A stretch of 64,000 bases of DNA from Pseudomonadota bacterium (GCA_039028155.1 JBCCIS010000004.1:105303-169302), one strand, 5' to 3'. Shown: positions 34,080 through 48,573, counted from the first letter of the stretch. The notes: generated by a model from the sequence alone, not told the origin. Translations and numbers: made by a program.

Positions 34080-34847
34080 CTAAAGCGAGTCCGTCTGATC
34101 GCCCTCGACATGCTCGCCGGCGACAGACGCCTTGCTGTTGAAGATCGCCATCAGGCTGCCGTCCTCATAGTAATAGGACTCGCACGGCGTCGGGCCCCAG
34201 CCGGCCACGTGCCAGCAGACGGCACCCTCGTCGTTGACGCTCCAGGTGCCGGTCTGGCGCACGCCGTTCCAGATTGTGTGCAGCGTCTGGTCCGGTGCGT
34301 AATAGGCACCGCCGTCGGGCGCCCAAAGCACTGTCTTGCCCGATACCAGCGCGGTCGTCTCATCGGCGGTCAACAGCGTCTTGCCCTCATAGGGATCGAT
34401 GTTCGCCGCAGCCTCGTCCGCTTCTGCGCCCGCGTGCAGCGCATCCAGGGTGTTGCCGTCCTGGATCTCCGGCGCCAGGAATGTCTCGCCCTCGTAGGTC
34501 GCGCTGATGATGTCGCCGTTATGGAAGTAGGCCTCGCACTCAAGCGTGCCCCAGCTTGGGATGTGCCAGCACAGCGCACCGTCCTCGGTGACGGACCAGG
34601 TGCCGCTCTCGCGATCACCGGCCCAAAGCGTATCAAGCGACCAATCGGACGCATAATAGGCGCCGCCCTGGTCCCAGACCTGGGTCTTGCCGGCGAGGTA
34701 TTCGGTCAGCTCTTCCGCCGTGAAAGGCCGCGCCGTGTCGAGCAGGACGGAGCCGTCCTGGGCTGTCGCCTGCCCCGGCGAAAGGCCCGCCGGCAAGCAA
34801 AGCATGATCGCCACAATGAACATCTTGGGTGAAACAAACAGCCGCAT
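34080..34847 (-). CDS. Secreted protein with two DUF995-like repeats
   Basis: The 255-aa protein has a signal peptide (cleaved after GQATA) and two tandem copies of a domain of about 90 residues. Each copy runs from an LT/FTAEE segment through AGKTQVWDQGGAYYA or SGKTVLWAPDGGAYYA, then GTWSV, LCWH or VCWH, a conserved Cys, and YF or YYY with DG. The paired Cys in each copy probably form disulfides in the periplasm. The pattern resembles DUF995, of unknown function. It is divergent from another secreted protein gene at 35117. Confidence 0.8.
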   Translation of the reverse strand: MRLFVSPKMFIVAIMLCLPAGLSPGQATAQDGSVLLDTARPFTAEELTEYLAGKTQVWDQGGAYYASDWSLDTLWAGDRESGTWSVTEDGALCWHIPSWGTLECEAYFHNGDIISATYEGETFLAPEIQDGNTLDALHAGAEADEAAANIDPYEGKTLLTADETTALVSGKTVLWAPDGGAYYAPDQTLHTIWNGVRQTGTWSVNDEGAVCWHVAGWGPTPCESYYYEDGSLMAIFNSKASVAGEHVEGDQTDSL

Positions 34848-34991
34848 CGTCTTTCCCCATCAATGGTTGCCGGACAGCACAACGAACCCGTTGATCGTGC
34901 CGATGAGCCGCGACCGCATCGGCAACGCCGTGACCCTCGGGCGCGCTTGCATCTGCCCGTCGGCGGATCACGACTTTAGACTTGATCTGAC

Positions 34992-35005
34992 TGACTGGAC
35001 AGTCA
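34992..35005. promoter_or_regulatory. TGACTG-GA-CAGTCA palindrome, candidate TetR operator
   Basis: A perfect inverted repeat with a 2-bp spacer lies in the divergent region between the secreted-protein genes at 34080 and 35117. Its form is typical of TetR-family operators; the TetR gene at 36269 is the nearest candidate. Confidence 0.45.
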
Positions 35006-35116
35006 AAAATTGACCATCGGGAAACGCCACGCAACACCCGACGTCGATGCCGCCCGGCTTGGCCGGATGTGTCATGACGATGGGCGACCGCACGGCGCAG
35101 CAGGCAGGAGAACACC

Positions 35117-36106
35117 ATGATCGCGAAGACTCTCAAGACGTTTGGATTGGCCGCCATCGTCGCCGTCGCGATGGCGCTCACGGCGACCGCACGCGCCGAG
35201 CTGTTGACCTACACGTTCCAGGTCTGCGGGGCGCCCAACAGCTACGAACCCGGCTGGGTTCCGAACGGCGACCCGAACGTCAACGGCGAGATCACGCTGA
35301 TCATCGATTCGGAGAACGGGCTCCTGACACTGGAACCCTCGCAACAGCTGCTCGACAGCATTCGTTATCCCGTTATCCACGCCCATCTCTACGATCTGCA
35401 AAAGCGCTACGACAACACCGATCTCGGCCAATCGACCATCTGCTGGGCCTATTACAACACCGAAGGTGAACGCGGCGGCACCTGCGCCGAGGACGACTAC
35501 GACTGCCAGGCGTTGACCGGCGTCGTCGACTGGCCGTGGGAGTCCTACGGCTATTACGTCGAGTGGTACCGCGACTACATCAGGACGGTTGCCGAGGAAG
35601 AGGCCGAGGGCTGGTGGCTGATGCTGCACACCGCCGGCGGCCATTTCGCCACCGACGAGGACGGTCGTCTGATCGAATGGGATGGCTCACCCTTCATGGA
35701 GTCGTCGTTCTACGGCATGAACGACATTACACCGGAGTGTAACGCCCGCATCGGCCGCACGCTCGACAACCGTGACTTCGGTCATGGTGATGAATGCAAC
35801 GAGTTTCTCCTTGGCGTCATGGCCGACGACTACTTCCTGGACGCCAACGGCATCGCCTGGGTCGACGAAAACGGCAATCTGACCGAACAAGCGGTCGCCC
35901 TAGGCTATGACCTGGAGACCGAGTACCTGTTCTATAACTACCGTGACAACGGCCAGTCCGACCGCTGGGGCGGGCCCGACGGCGCTGCCGGCGGTTTCCT
36001 GACCGGCGCCGATCAAGACCGTTGCCTGGCTTGGCCGCCGGCGGGCTACGGCGAACCGCGAAGCATCGATGGCGTCACGACGCAGGCGCAGTTGGACGAG
36101 GGTTAG
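35117..36106 (+). CDS. Secreted hypothetical protein (329 aa)
   Basis: A signal peptide ends at ATARA, after which the mature protein begins ELLTYTFQVCG. It is acidic and rich in Trp, Tyr and Asp, with several Cys (for example TCAEDDYDCQ and ECNARIG) that probably form disulfides in the periplasm. I recognise no domain. A possible beta-sandwich of the kind seen in secreted PEP-CTERM-type proteins is suggested by the start (LLTYTFQVCGAPN ... VNGEITLIID), but no sorting signal ends the protein. Ribosome-binding site CAGGAG lies before the ATG. Confidence 0.75.
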   Translation: MIAKTLKTFGLAAIVAVAMALTATARAELLTYTFQVCGAPNSYEPGWVPNGDPNVNGEITLIIDSENGLLTLEPSQQLLDSIRYPVIHAHLYDLQKRYDNTDLGQSTICWAYYNTEGERGGTCAEDDYDCQALTGVVDWPWESYGYYVEWYRDYIRTVAEEEAEGWWLMLHTAGGHFATDEDGRLIEWDGSPFMESSFYGMNDITPECNARIGRTLDNRDFGHGDECNEFLLGVMADDYFLDANGIAWVDENGNLTEQAVALGYDLETEYLFYNYRDNGQSDRWGGPDGAAGGFLTGADQDRCLAWPPAGYGEPRSIDGVTTQAQLDEG

Positions 36107-36268
36107 GCCGCGACCGTTTGAGATCGCCGACATCGCTCAAAAGGCTTTGACAAACCTCGGCCCAACCAAAAAGGCGGCGGTCCGGCAACGGCTCGCCGCC
36201 GTTTGGTCCACCTTGACGCTGCGCGCAGCGGCGATGCCGGCGCCGTCTCACCCCGCCAGGCTGGTCTG

Positions 36269-36955
36269 ATGCCCGAAACTCATACAGCGAAGAAGGCGGG
36301 CGCCGGGCGCACCGCGACGAAGGAAGCGCGGCGCCAGCAGCTGATCAACGCGACGCTCGACTCGATCTCCAAGCGCGGCTTTTCCGGCACGACACTGGAA
36401 ACGGTGACGAAGACCGCGAAGCTCTCCCACGGCATCGTCAACTTCCACTTCAAGAGCAAGGAAGACCTCTATATCGAGACGCTCGGCTTCCTTGCGACCG
36501 AGCACTATGACTGCTGGCGCGCCGCGGTGGCGAATGCAGGACCGGAACCGGCGCGCCAGCTTGCCGCGATTGTCGGCGCCGACTTCGATCCCAAAATCTG
36601 CACCGGCAAGAAGCTTGCCGTGTGGTTCGCGTTCTGGGGTCAGGCGCGCTACAGGCCCAACTATCTGAAGATGCGGTACCGCTACGACGACGAGCGGGCC
36701 GAGGAACTGCTGCGCTGCTGTCAGGATCTGATCGACGACGGCTGTTATCAAAACCTGGATGCCGAATCGCTGACACGCAGCATCGAATCCATCGTCGACG
36801 GCCTATGGCTCAACATGTTGCTGTATCCAAAAGAGGTCAATCGGCAGATGGCGCGCGAAGACTGCTTGCGCTATCTGGCGCAGATCTTCCCCAAGCACTT
36901 CGCGCGGCCTGGCGAGCCGGCGTCGGGCACGGACTGCGGTCTCGTTCGTCCTTGA
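36269..36955 (+). CDS. TetR-family regulator, BetI-like
   Basis: The 228-aa protein has a TetR helix-turn-helix at residues 15-60 (RRQQLINATLDSISKRGFSG, then TLETVTKTAKLSHGIVNFHF), a sequence very close to that of BetI, the choline-responsive repressor. The effector domain includes KKLAVWFAFWGQARYRPNY, also BetI-like. The start at 36269 is chosen because the helix-turn-helix follows at normal distance; the open frame extends 22 codons upstream. No bet genes are adjacent, but several methylated-amine genes are encoded within 20 kb. Confidence 0.88.
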   Translation: MPETHTAKKAGAGRTATKEARRQQLINATLDSISKRGFSGTTLETVTKTAKLSHGIVNFHFKSKEDLYIETLGFLATEHYDCWRAAVANAGPEPARQLAAIVGADFDPKICTGKKLAVWFAFWGQARYRPNYLKMRYRYDDERAEELLRCCQDLIDDGCYQNLDAESLTRSIESIVDGLWLNMLLYPKEVNRQMAREDCLRYLAQIFPKHFARPGEPASGTDCGLVRP

Positions 36956-37015
36956 GAGACGCTTGGCTTACTGCCTGATGATCCGGTGGAACCGGCCGCA
37001 AACAGCCTCTGACGG

Positions 37016-39112
<2,097 letters not shown>

Positions 39113-39199
39113 GCCTGTTCTTCTCCTTAGAGTCCGCGGCCGGTGCATCGCGCCTGCGGACCGCCCCTTTGTCTCGTCGGCCGCCTACCCTGCCGCCGC

Positions 39200-41089
39200 T
39201 TAGGATCGTTCTCCGACCGAGGCGAGTGCGGGGTCAATCTCCGTTACCCGCGCCTCGGTTGCCTGCTTATGCTCCTGCCGCGCCTTGAGCCGTTGCCACG
39301 TTTCGTCGCTTGGGTTGTCGGCAAAAGCGGCCACGTCGGCCGCCAGTTCCGCATCCCAATGCTGCTGTTGGTGAAGGTCGAAGGTGTGTTGCCACAATCT
39401 CTCGGCCTCGTCCACCGTCTCAAAGCACGCCAAAGGACTGGTCAACCGCGCCCCACGCTCGCCTGCGATCCGGTTCACGACGTCCACCAATCCGTGGTCA
39501 GACAGGTGGCGATGGATGACCTCACTGTCAAGCGTCTCGTGGGTCGCCGCAACATCAAGCAGGGCGCGGCGGACCTCGTCAAAACCAGGCGTTTCCAGAT
39601 GAATCTCCATCATCCGATCGGCGACCCGCTCGATCAACGGCGGATGCACCAGCGGAAGCCCGACCAGGAGCCGTTCTGCCCTTAGATTCACACCTTTAGC
39701 ACCCGCGCCCAGGGGATCGGACGGTTTCATCTCGGGCACGCCGGGACCTTGTGGCAGGCCGGGCCGTGCGTCATATCGGCGGCCAGCGCGGCCGGTCTCC
39801 TGGCGACGTCCCCCGCCGCGCGCCGGCCGAAACGCCGTCCTGAGCTTCTCCCTGATGGCATTTCTGTAGTGAAACTGCACGTTCTGGTTGCTGATCCGCG
39901 CCACCGCCTGGTTCAAATCGCGCTCCAGACCCGCCCGCTTCTCCGGCGTATCGACGCGCCGGCCCTCGCACTGGGCACGCCACAACATGTCGATCAGGGG
40001 CGCCGCGCCCGTCTCGACCTGGGCCATGGCGCCGGGCCCGCGTGCCTGGATCAGACTGTCGGGGTCTTCGCCCGGCGGCAGCATGGCAAAACGCAGCGAG
40101 CGGCCGGGCTCCAACATGGGGAGCGCGCGATCGACCGCACGCATCGCCGCGCGCAGGCCCGCCGCATCGCCGTCGAAACACAGCACCGGCTCGTCCGCCA
40201 GCTTCCACAGCAACATCAGCTGGGACTCCGTCAGCGCGGTCCCCAGCGGCGCCACCGCATGCTCGAAGCCGGCCTGGGCGAGCGCGATGACATCCATGTA
40301 GCCCTCGGCAACGATCACCGTGCCAGCGTCATGGGCCGGTTTGCGCGCCTGGGCGAAGCCGTAGAGCATGCGACCCTTGTCGAACAAGGCGGTCGCCGGC
40401 GAGTTCATGTACTTCGCCGGATGGTCGCCCAGCGCCCGGCCGCCGAAGGCGACAACCCGGCCGCCGCGGTCGGTGATCGGGAACATCAGGCGATGGCGGA
40501 ACTTGTCGATGGGATCGCGCCCGTCGTCACCGCCGGTCAGAAGCCCAGCCTGCTCGATCAACTCGGGCTTGATGTCCTTGTCCCTTAAATGGCGGATCAG
40601 CCGGTCGCGGCCATCGGGCGCCAGGCCCAAGCGAAAACGCTCAACCGTGCCGCGCTTCAGACCGCGCTCTCTTAGGTAAGCGCGCGCATCGGCGCCGCCG
40701 GTCCCGGCGAGCTCGCCCTGGAACCAGAGGCACGCCGTCTCCAGGACATCGTGCAAGGTCGCCGCACGTTTGGCGCGCTCCCTTTCTTCCGGTGTCTGGC
40801 GCGGCATTTCCAGGCCGGCCAGGCCGGCGAGCTGTTCGACCGCCTCCGGGAACGCCAGGTTCTCCGTGCGCATCACCCAATCGATCACGCTGCCATGGGC
40901 GCCGCAGCCAAAGCAGTGGAAGAAACCCTTGTCCTCGGCCACCGTGAACGAAGGCGTCTTCTCGTTATGGAAAGGACAGAGGCCGAGATGCTCGCGACCG
41001 CGCCGGGTCAGCTTGACCGAGCGGCCGACGAGGTCGGCCAGCGAAACGCGGGCGCGGATCTCATCAAGGAATTGCGGCGGGATCGTCAC
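39200..41089 (-). CDS. dnaG: DNA primase DnaG
   Basis: The 629-aa primase has the N-terminal zinc finger (CPFHNEKTPSFTV ... CFGCGAHG), the TOPRIM catalytic domain (VIVAEGYMDVIALAQAGFEH with acidic residues and CFDGDAAGLRA), and a C-terminal helicase-binding part. The start is GTG at 41089; no strong ribosome-binding site is visible. It lies between yqeY and rpoD in the conserved macromolecular-synthesis order and is most likely co-transcribed with them. Confidence 0.97.
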   Translation of the reverse strand: MTIPPQFLDEIRARVSLADLVGRSVKLTRRGREHLGLCPFHNEKTPSFTVAEDKGFFHCFGCGAHGSVIDWVMRTENLAFPEAVEQLAGLAGLEMPRQTPEERERAKRAATLHDVLETACLWFQGELAGTGGADARAYLRERGLKRGTVERFRLGLAPDGRDRLIRHLRDKDIKPELIEQAGLLTGGDDGRDPIDKFRHRLMFPITDRGGRVVAFGGRALGDHPAKYMNSPATALFDKGRMLYGFAQARKPAHDAGTVIVAEGYMDVIALAQAGFEHAVAPLGTALTESQLMLLWKLADEPVLCFDGDAAGLRAAMRAVDRALPMLEPGRSLRFAMLPPGEDPDSLIQARGPGAMAQVETGAAPLIDMLWRAQCEGRRVDTPEKRAGLERDLNQAVARISNQNVQFHYRNAIREKLRTAFRPARGGGRRQETGRAGRRYDARPGLPQGPGVPEMKPSDPLGAGAKGVNLRAERLLVGLPLVHPPLIERVADRMMEIHLETPGFDEVRRALLDVAATHETLDSEVIHRHLSDHGLVDVVNRIAGERGARLTSPLACFETVDEAERLWQHTFDLHQQQHWDAELAADVAAFADNPSDETWQRLKARQEHKQATEARVTEIDPALASVGERS

Positions 41090-41104
41090 GGGAGCCGCGC
41101 CGCC

Positions 41105-41563
41105 TCAGCTCAAGCGCTGTTTGACGAGCGCGCTCGCTTTGCCGGCGTCGATCTGACCGGGATAGTTTTCTTTCAGCATCGCCATGACACGGCCCATGTC
41201 CTTCAGACCTTTTGCCTCGGTCGTCGCTATGACCTTGTCGATGACCGCGGCGGTTTCGGCATCGTCCATCTGCTTGGGCATGAAACGACGGATGACGTCG
41301 ATCTCGGCCTCTTCCTGCTCGGCGAGTTCGGGCCGCTGCCCCTTGCGGAACTGGTCGGCGGCTTCCTGGCGCTGGCGCACCATCTTGGCCAAGAGGTCGA
41401 GCACCTGCTCGTCAGGCACGCCGTTGGACGAACCAGCGCCACGCGCGGCGATGTCGCGGTCCTTAAGCGCCGCCTGCACCAACCTCAGCGTCGATGTCGT
41501 GCATTTGTCCTTCGCTTTGACGGCCTGCTTCAAAGCGTCGGTAATCTCTTGTCGCAGTGTCAT
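41105..41563 (-). CDS. GatB/YqeY domain protein
   Basis: The 152-aa all-helical protein matches the YqeY family (MTLRQEITDALKQAVKAKDK ... ADQFRKGQRPELAEQEEAEIDVIRRFMPKQM, and ALVKQRLS at the end), related to the tail domain of amidotransferase GatB and implicated in tRNA-related functions. It precedes dnaG by 15 bp on the same strand and is divergent from carA; this arrangement is common in alphaproteobacteria. Confidence 0.93.
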   Translation of the reverse strand: MTLRQEITDALKQAVKAKDKCTTSTLRLVQAALKDRDIAARGAGSSNGVPDEQVLDLLAKMVRQRQEAADQFRKGQRPELAEQEEAEIDVIRRFMPKQMDDAETAAVIDKVIATTEAKGLKDMGRVMAMLKENYPGQIDAGKASALVKQRLS

Positions 41564-41680
41564 GCCCTTGACCGGGCTCCCAGAAGAAGGCGGCCATCAT
41601 AAACAGCACGCGCCTGTGTGTCGAATCACGTCGTTTCTCTAAATACATGAAATAGAACAAAAAATCAAAACTAGGAAGGC

Positions 41681-41709
41681 TTGACCTCGGCACGGGATTT
41701 GCTTATACC
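41681..41709 (+). promoter_or_regulatory. Sigma-70 promoter of carA
   Basis: TTGACC (41681-41686) and TATACC (41704-41709) are separated by exactly 17 bp, about 53 bp before the carA ATG. The upstream stretch is AT-rich. This is the clearest housekeeping-type promoter in the window. Confidence 0.75.
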
Positions 41710-41762
41710 CTGCGCGATCCGCCGTTGGGCACGGCGGTCCTTCCGCACGGTTACAGGAACGC

Positions 41763-42917
41763 ATGGTCGCAACCGATTCAACGCCGGCGCCTTGGGCAAC
41801 GGCGGCTCTAGTTCTGAGCGATGGATCGGTATTTTGGGGCTATGGACTGGGCGTCAAGGGCTGCACGGTCGGCGAGATCTGTTTCAACACGGCGATGACG
41901 GGCTATCAGGAGATCCTGACCGACCCGTCCTATGCCGGCCAGATCATCACTTTCACCTTCCCCCATATCGGCAATGTCGGCGCCAATGCCGAGGACATCG
42001 AATCCACCGTGCCCGCCGCACGCGGTCTGGTGCTGCGCGCCGATGTGACGCAGCCGTCGAACTTCCGCGCCAGCCAGCATCTGGACCGCTGGCTTTCGGC
42101 CGGCAACCTGATGGGCATCGCCGGTATCGACACGCGCCGCCTGACGCGGCTGATCCGCGACGAGGGATTTCAGTCCGCCGCGATCACCCACGGCAATATC
42201 GACCTGGACGAAGCGCGCGCGGCGATCACGGCCTTCCCGGGCCTCGAAGGCATGGACCTCGCCAAGGACGTTACCTGCCGGCAGACCTATAAGTGGGATC
42301 AAACCTTGTGGCGCCTGGACGGGGGTTATGGCGAACGCGGCGAAAGCCGGCACAAGGTCGTCGCCGTCGACTACGGGATCAAGCACAACATCCTGCGCCA
42401 TCTGGCCGAACGCGGCTGCGACGTGACGGTCGTGCCGGCTTCCGCCTCGACCGACGACATCATGCGTCATGAGCCCGACGGCATCTTTCTCTCCAACGGG
42501 CCGGGCGATCCCGCCGCGACCGGCGCCTACGCCGTCCCCGTCATCAAGGATCTGGTCGAAACCGGCAAGCCTGTCTTCGGCATCTGCCTGGGCCATCAGA
42601 TGCTGGCGCTGGCCTTGGGCGCGAAGACGATCAAGATGTTCAACGGCCACCGCGGCGCCAACCATCCGATCAAGAACCTGGAGACCGGCGCGGTCGAGAT
42701 CACCAGCCAGAACCACGGCTTCGTTGTCGACAAGGAAAGCCTGCCGGCGGGCGTCGCCTGCACCCATGTCAGCCTCTTCGACGGCACGCTCGCCGGCCTC
42801 AAGATGACCGACAAGCCGGTGTTCTCGGTCCAGTACCACCCGGAAGCCAGCCCCGGCCCGCAGGACAGCCGTTACCTGTTCGACCGCTTCGTCGACGCGA
42901 TGGGGACGACGTCATGA
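41763..42917 (+). CDS. carA: Carbamoyl-phosphate synthase small subunit
   Basis: The 384-aa glutaminase subunit supplies ammonia to CarB for arginine and pyrimidine synthesis. The N-terminal domain includes GEICFNTAMTGYQEILTDPSYAGQ, and the class I amidotransferase domain has the nucleophile in VFGICLGHQMLALALG with its His/Glu partners in VQYHPEASPGPQDS. Its stop overlaps the start of a DUF559 gene by 4 nt, which separates it from carB. Promoter at 41681-41709. Confidence 0.97.
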   Translation: MVATDSTPAPWATAALVLSDGSVFWGYGLGVKGCTVGEICFNTAMTGYQEILTDPSYAGQIITFTFPHIGNVGANAEDIESTVPAARGLVLRADVTQPSNFRASQHLDRWLSAGNLMGIAGIDTRRLTRLIRDEGFQSAAITHGNIDLDEARAAITAFPGLEGMDLAKDVTCRQTYKWDQTLWRLDGGYGERGESRHKVVAVDYGIKHNILRHLAERGCDVTVVPASASTDDIMRHEPDGIFLSNGPGDPAATGAYAVPVIKDLVETGKPVFGICLGHQMLALALGAKTIKMFNGHRGANHPIKNLETGAVEITSQNHGFVVDKESLPAGVACTHVSLFDGTLAGLKMTDKPVFSVQYHPEASPGPQDSRYLFDRFVDAMGTTS

Positions 42918-43267
42918 ACCGGCCCAAGCGAACGCAAGCGGCCCAATCGTTGCGCAAGCGCCAGACGGACGCGGAGACGGTTTTGTGGCGTCATCTCCAC
43001 AATCGTGACCTGGGCGGGCATAAGTTCCGCCGCCAGGTTCCGCTTGGTCCCTATGTCGTGGACCTCGTCTGCTTCGATGCGAAGCTGATCGTTGAAGCGG
43101 ATGGTGGTCAACATGCCGATAGCGCGCGCGACCAGAAGAGAGATGCGTACTTTCGTGAGCGGGGCTACCGGGTCTTGCGCCTTTGGAACGCGGATATCTT
43201 GAAGAACATCGAAGGCGCACTGACTGTCATCGAGCACGCAATGGAAGGGCGGGATTGTGATCAGTAA
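42914..43267 (+). CDS. DUF559 domain protein (Vsr-like endonuclease fold)
   Basis: The 117-aa protein shows the DUF559 pattern: SLRKRQTDAETVLWRHL, then GHKFRRQVPLGPYVVDLVCF, LIVEADGGQHAD and GYRVLRLWNADIL. The fold is that of Vsr/PD-(D/E)xK endonucleases, with acidic residues in VVDLVCF and VEADGG as candidate catalytic ones. Genes of this family are frequent, often solitary and laterally moved; their role is poorly defined. Here it is wedged between carA (4-nt overlap) and carB, probably using the car promoter. Confidence 0.88.
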   Translation: MNRPKRTQAAQSLRKRQTDAETVLWRHLHNRDLGGHKFRRQVPLGPYVVDLVCFDAKLIVEADGGQHADSARDQKRDAYFRERGYRVLRLWNADILKNIEGALTVIEHAMEGRDCDQ

Positions 43268-43276
43268 CCGCGCCAG

Positions 43277-43396
43277 GCCCCCTCACCCTCCCATCGCTAA
43301 CGCGACGGGTCCCTCCCTCTCCCTCCAGGGGAGAGGGCCGCAAAGCCACCACCGCGTCCCCTCTCCCCTTGAGGGAGAGGGACAGGGTGAGGGGTC
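43277..43396. repeat. GGGAGAGGG palindromic repeat, copy 1
   Basis: CCCCCTCACCCTCC at the left end mirrors GGGTGAGGGG at the right, and CCCTCTCCCTCCAGGGGAGAGGG and CCCTCTCCC...GGGAGAGGG stems lie inside. The same composite occurs at 53686-53817. It fills the carA/DUF559-carB gap and would form stable RNA hairpins. Confidence 0.75.
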
Positions 43397-43419
43397 TATA
43401 GAATCAAGGTTCCCTCCGG

Positions 43420-46659
<3,240 letters not shown>

Positions 46660-46661
46660 GT

Positions 46662-47627
46662 TTGTCCGAGCCGCCCAAAGCCCACGCCTGGGTCGTCACC
46701 GACGGCATTATCGGCACGGAGAAACAGTGCATCGGGTTGGCCGAACGTGTCGGTCTGCCATTCAACATCAAACGCATCAAGGTCCGCGCCCCATGGCGTT
46801 GGCTGCCACCCCAGCTCTGGTTCGCACCACTTGCTGGGCCTGGACCGGAAGGTGATCTGCTTGCACCGCCCTGGCCGGATTTGCTGATCGCGTCGGGCCG
46901 TAAATCCGCGGCGCCGGCAAAAGCAATTCGCCGGGCATCCGGCGGCAAGACCTTCACCGTTCAGGTGCAGAACCCGGTGATGGCGCTGGACGAGTTCGAC
47001 CTGGTCGTGGCGCCGCGTCATGACCGGTTGGAAGGACCGAACGTGATCAGCACGACAGGCTCGCTCCACGGCTTGACGGCCGAGGTTCTGGCACGCGAAG
47101 CCGCCCGCTTCACCGACCTCGCGGCGACGCTATCTCGACCAGTCACCGTGGTGCTGGTCGGCGGCGCGAACCGTGTCTACTCGTTTGGCATGGCCGAGGC
47201 CGAGGCGCTAGCCGCCAACCTCGCCAAACTTCCCGGCAGCCTGCTGGTGACGACATCTCGGCGCACCGGCGAGGCGCAGACCCGCGCGCTGACCGAAGCC
47301 CTGCCGGCGGACCGCACCACGGTTTGGGACGGTACCGGCGACAACCCCTATCCCGGCTGGCTGGGACTGGCGGACGCGATCATCGTGACAGGCGATTCCG
47401 TCAACATGGTCACCGAAGCCTGTGCCGCGGGTAAACCGGTCTATGTGGTCGACCTGCCCGGCGGTTCAGCGAAGTTCCAAGCATTTCACCAGATGATGCT
47501 GGAAGGCGGCCATGTCCGCCGGTTTGACGGCAGCCTCGACGACTGGTCGCCGGCGCCGCTCGACGACACGGCAGGGGTCGCCGAGACGATCCGTGCCAAA
47601 CTCATCGCGCGCGGTGTGGATGTTTAG
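46662..47627 (+). CDS. ELM1/DUF1022-like protein
   Basis: The 321-aa protein starts at TTG, 2 nt after the carB stop. It matches the family that includes plant mitochondrial fission factor ELM1 (AWVVTDGIIGTEKQCIGLAE, then a GT-B-like half with VLVGGANRVYSFGM, VTTSRRTGEAQTRAL and DAIIVTGDSVNMVTEACAAGKPV). Bacterial members are widespread in alphaproteobacteria with no assigned reaction; the fold suggests a nucleotide-sugar or glycosyltransferase-like enzyme. It is probably co-transcribed with carB. Confidence 0.88.
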   Translation: MSEPPKAHAWVVTDGIIGTEKQCIGLAERVGLPFNIKRIKVRAPWRWLPPQLWFAPLAGPGPEGDLLAPPWPDLLIASGRKSAAPAKAIRRASGGKTFTVQVQNPVMALDEFDLVVAPRHDRLEGPNVISTTGSLHGLTAEVLAREAARFTDLAATLSRPVTVVLVGGANRVYSFGMAEAEALAANLAKLPGSLLVTTSRRTGEAQTRALTEALPADRTTVWDGTGDNPYPGWLGLADAIIVTGDSVNMVTEACAAGKPVYVVDLPGGSAKFQAFHQMMLEGGHVRRFDGSLDDWSPAPLDDTAGVAETIRAKLIARGVDV

Positions 47628-47771
47628 TCGCTTGGCATCACCGGCACGCTCACGGCCACGCATGGCAGTATCTTCGGGGTGGCCTTGGCGAAAACGCCTC
47701 TCGGCATTTTGCCCCGGAGGAGGGGGAGTGGACCGGTGCGAGTTACGCGTTAGCGAAACAGTTCGGCAAAC

Positions 47772-48101
47772 CTAGTTCGCGGCGTTGTGCCTGGGCACGT
47801 AGCGCCCGTTCACGATGCCGGCGAAGATATCGTTGACCTGGGGATGGGAGACCGGCGCCTGGGTGTCATCAAGCACCAGGTTTTGCTCCGACACATAGGC
47901 GACATAGCTGGTCTGCTCGTTCTCGGCCAGCAGATGGTAATAGGGCTGGTCCTTGGACGGCCGGACGTCTTCGGGGATCGACAACCACCATTCCTCGGTG
48001 TTCGCGAACACCGGATCGACATCAAAAATCACGCCACGAAACGGGAACACGCGGTGGTGAACGATGTCGCCAATGTGGAACTTTGCGGTTCTCTCAGACA
48101 T
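47772..48101 (-). CDS. hspQ: Heat-shock protein HspQ (hemimethylated-DNA-binding/YccV-like)
   Basis: The 109-aa protein fits HspQ/YccV (AKFHIGDIVHHRVFPFRGVIFDVDP, then PYYHLLAENEQTSYVAYVSEQNL). In enterobacteria HspQ is a Lon specificity-enhancing factor and was earlier linked to hemimethylated DNA. The start at 48101 gives the family length; an in-frame ATG at 48128 is also possible and neither has a strong ribosome-binding site. The cloverleaf-like palindrome cluster lies upstream of it. Confidence 0.9.
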   Translation of the reverse strand: MSERTAKFHIGDIVHHRVFPFRGVIFDVDPVFANTEEWWLSIPEDVRPSKDQPYYHLLAENEQTSYVAYVSEQNLVLDDTQAPVSHPQVNDIFAGIVNGRYVPRHNAAN

Positions 48102-48333
48102 CGGGCGCTCAACGGTTTCTACTTTCATGGTTTTAGCATCGTCAATCGGGCCGAAAAGGGCAAGGTCGCAAAGGTGGGAACCCCGCAATAGCACGAGATC
48201 AGACGACGATTACCCTTGGGCGGCCGCATGACATCGTGAGCGCCGCTTTTCAGCCCTAGATTGTTGATTTGGATGGCGATTGGCCTCGTGAGGTGGATAG
48301 CCATGTGGATCGATTTGGGCACAACCTGATACA

Positions 48334-48468
48334 GAGCGGATCGCGATTAATCAGAGCCACGCGGCGGCTCTGATTAATCACGTGAATCCGCTCTCGATTA
48401 AGTCGTTAGAGCGGATTCACGCACTCTATCTGGATCGCAAGCGATTCAGATAGAGTGCGATCTGCTCT
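48334..48468. repeat. Cloverleaf-like cluster of three perfect hairpins
   Basis: Outer arms AGAGCGGATCGC (48334-48345) and GCGATCTGCTCT (48457-48468) pair with one mismatch. Inside are GATTAATCAGAGCC/GGCTCTGATTAATC (48345-48379), GTGAATCCGCTCT/AGAGCGGATTCAC (48382-48420) and CACTCTATCTG/CAGATAGAGTG with a further inner stem (48422-48457). It lies in the hspQ-trxB gap and belongs to the GAGCGGATTC repeat family of the window. Confidence 0.85.
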
Positions 48469-48573
48469 AAGGGGTCATGGCGGTGCTTTTTGCCGCTCTC
48501 CCCTTTTACCGGGCGGAACAAACCTCTACATAAGAGCCGTCATTGAAAGCGCCTGTTGTGGAGGAAATCGTCG

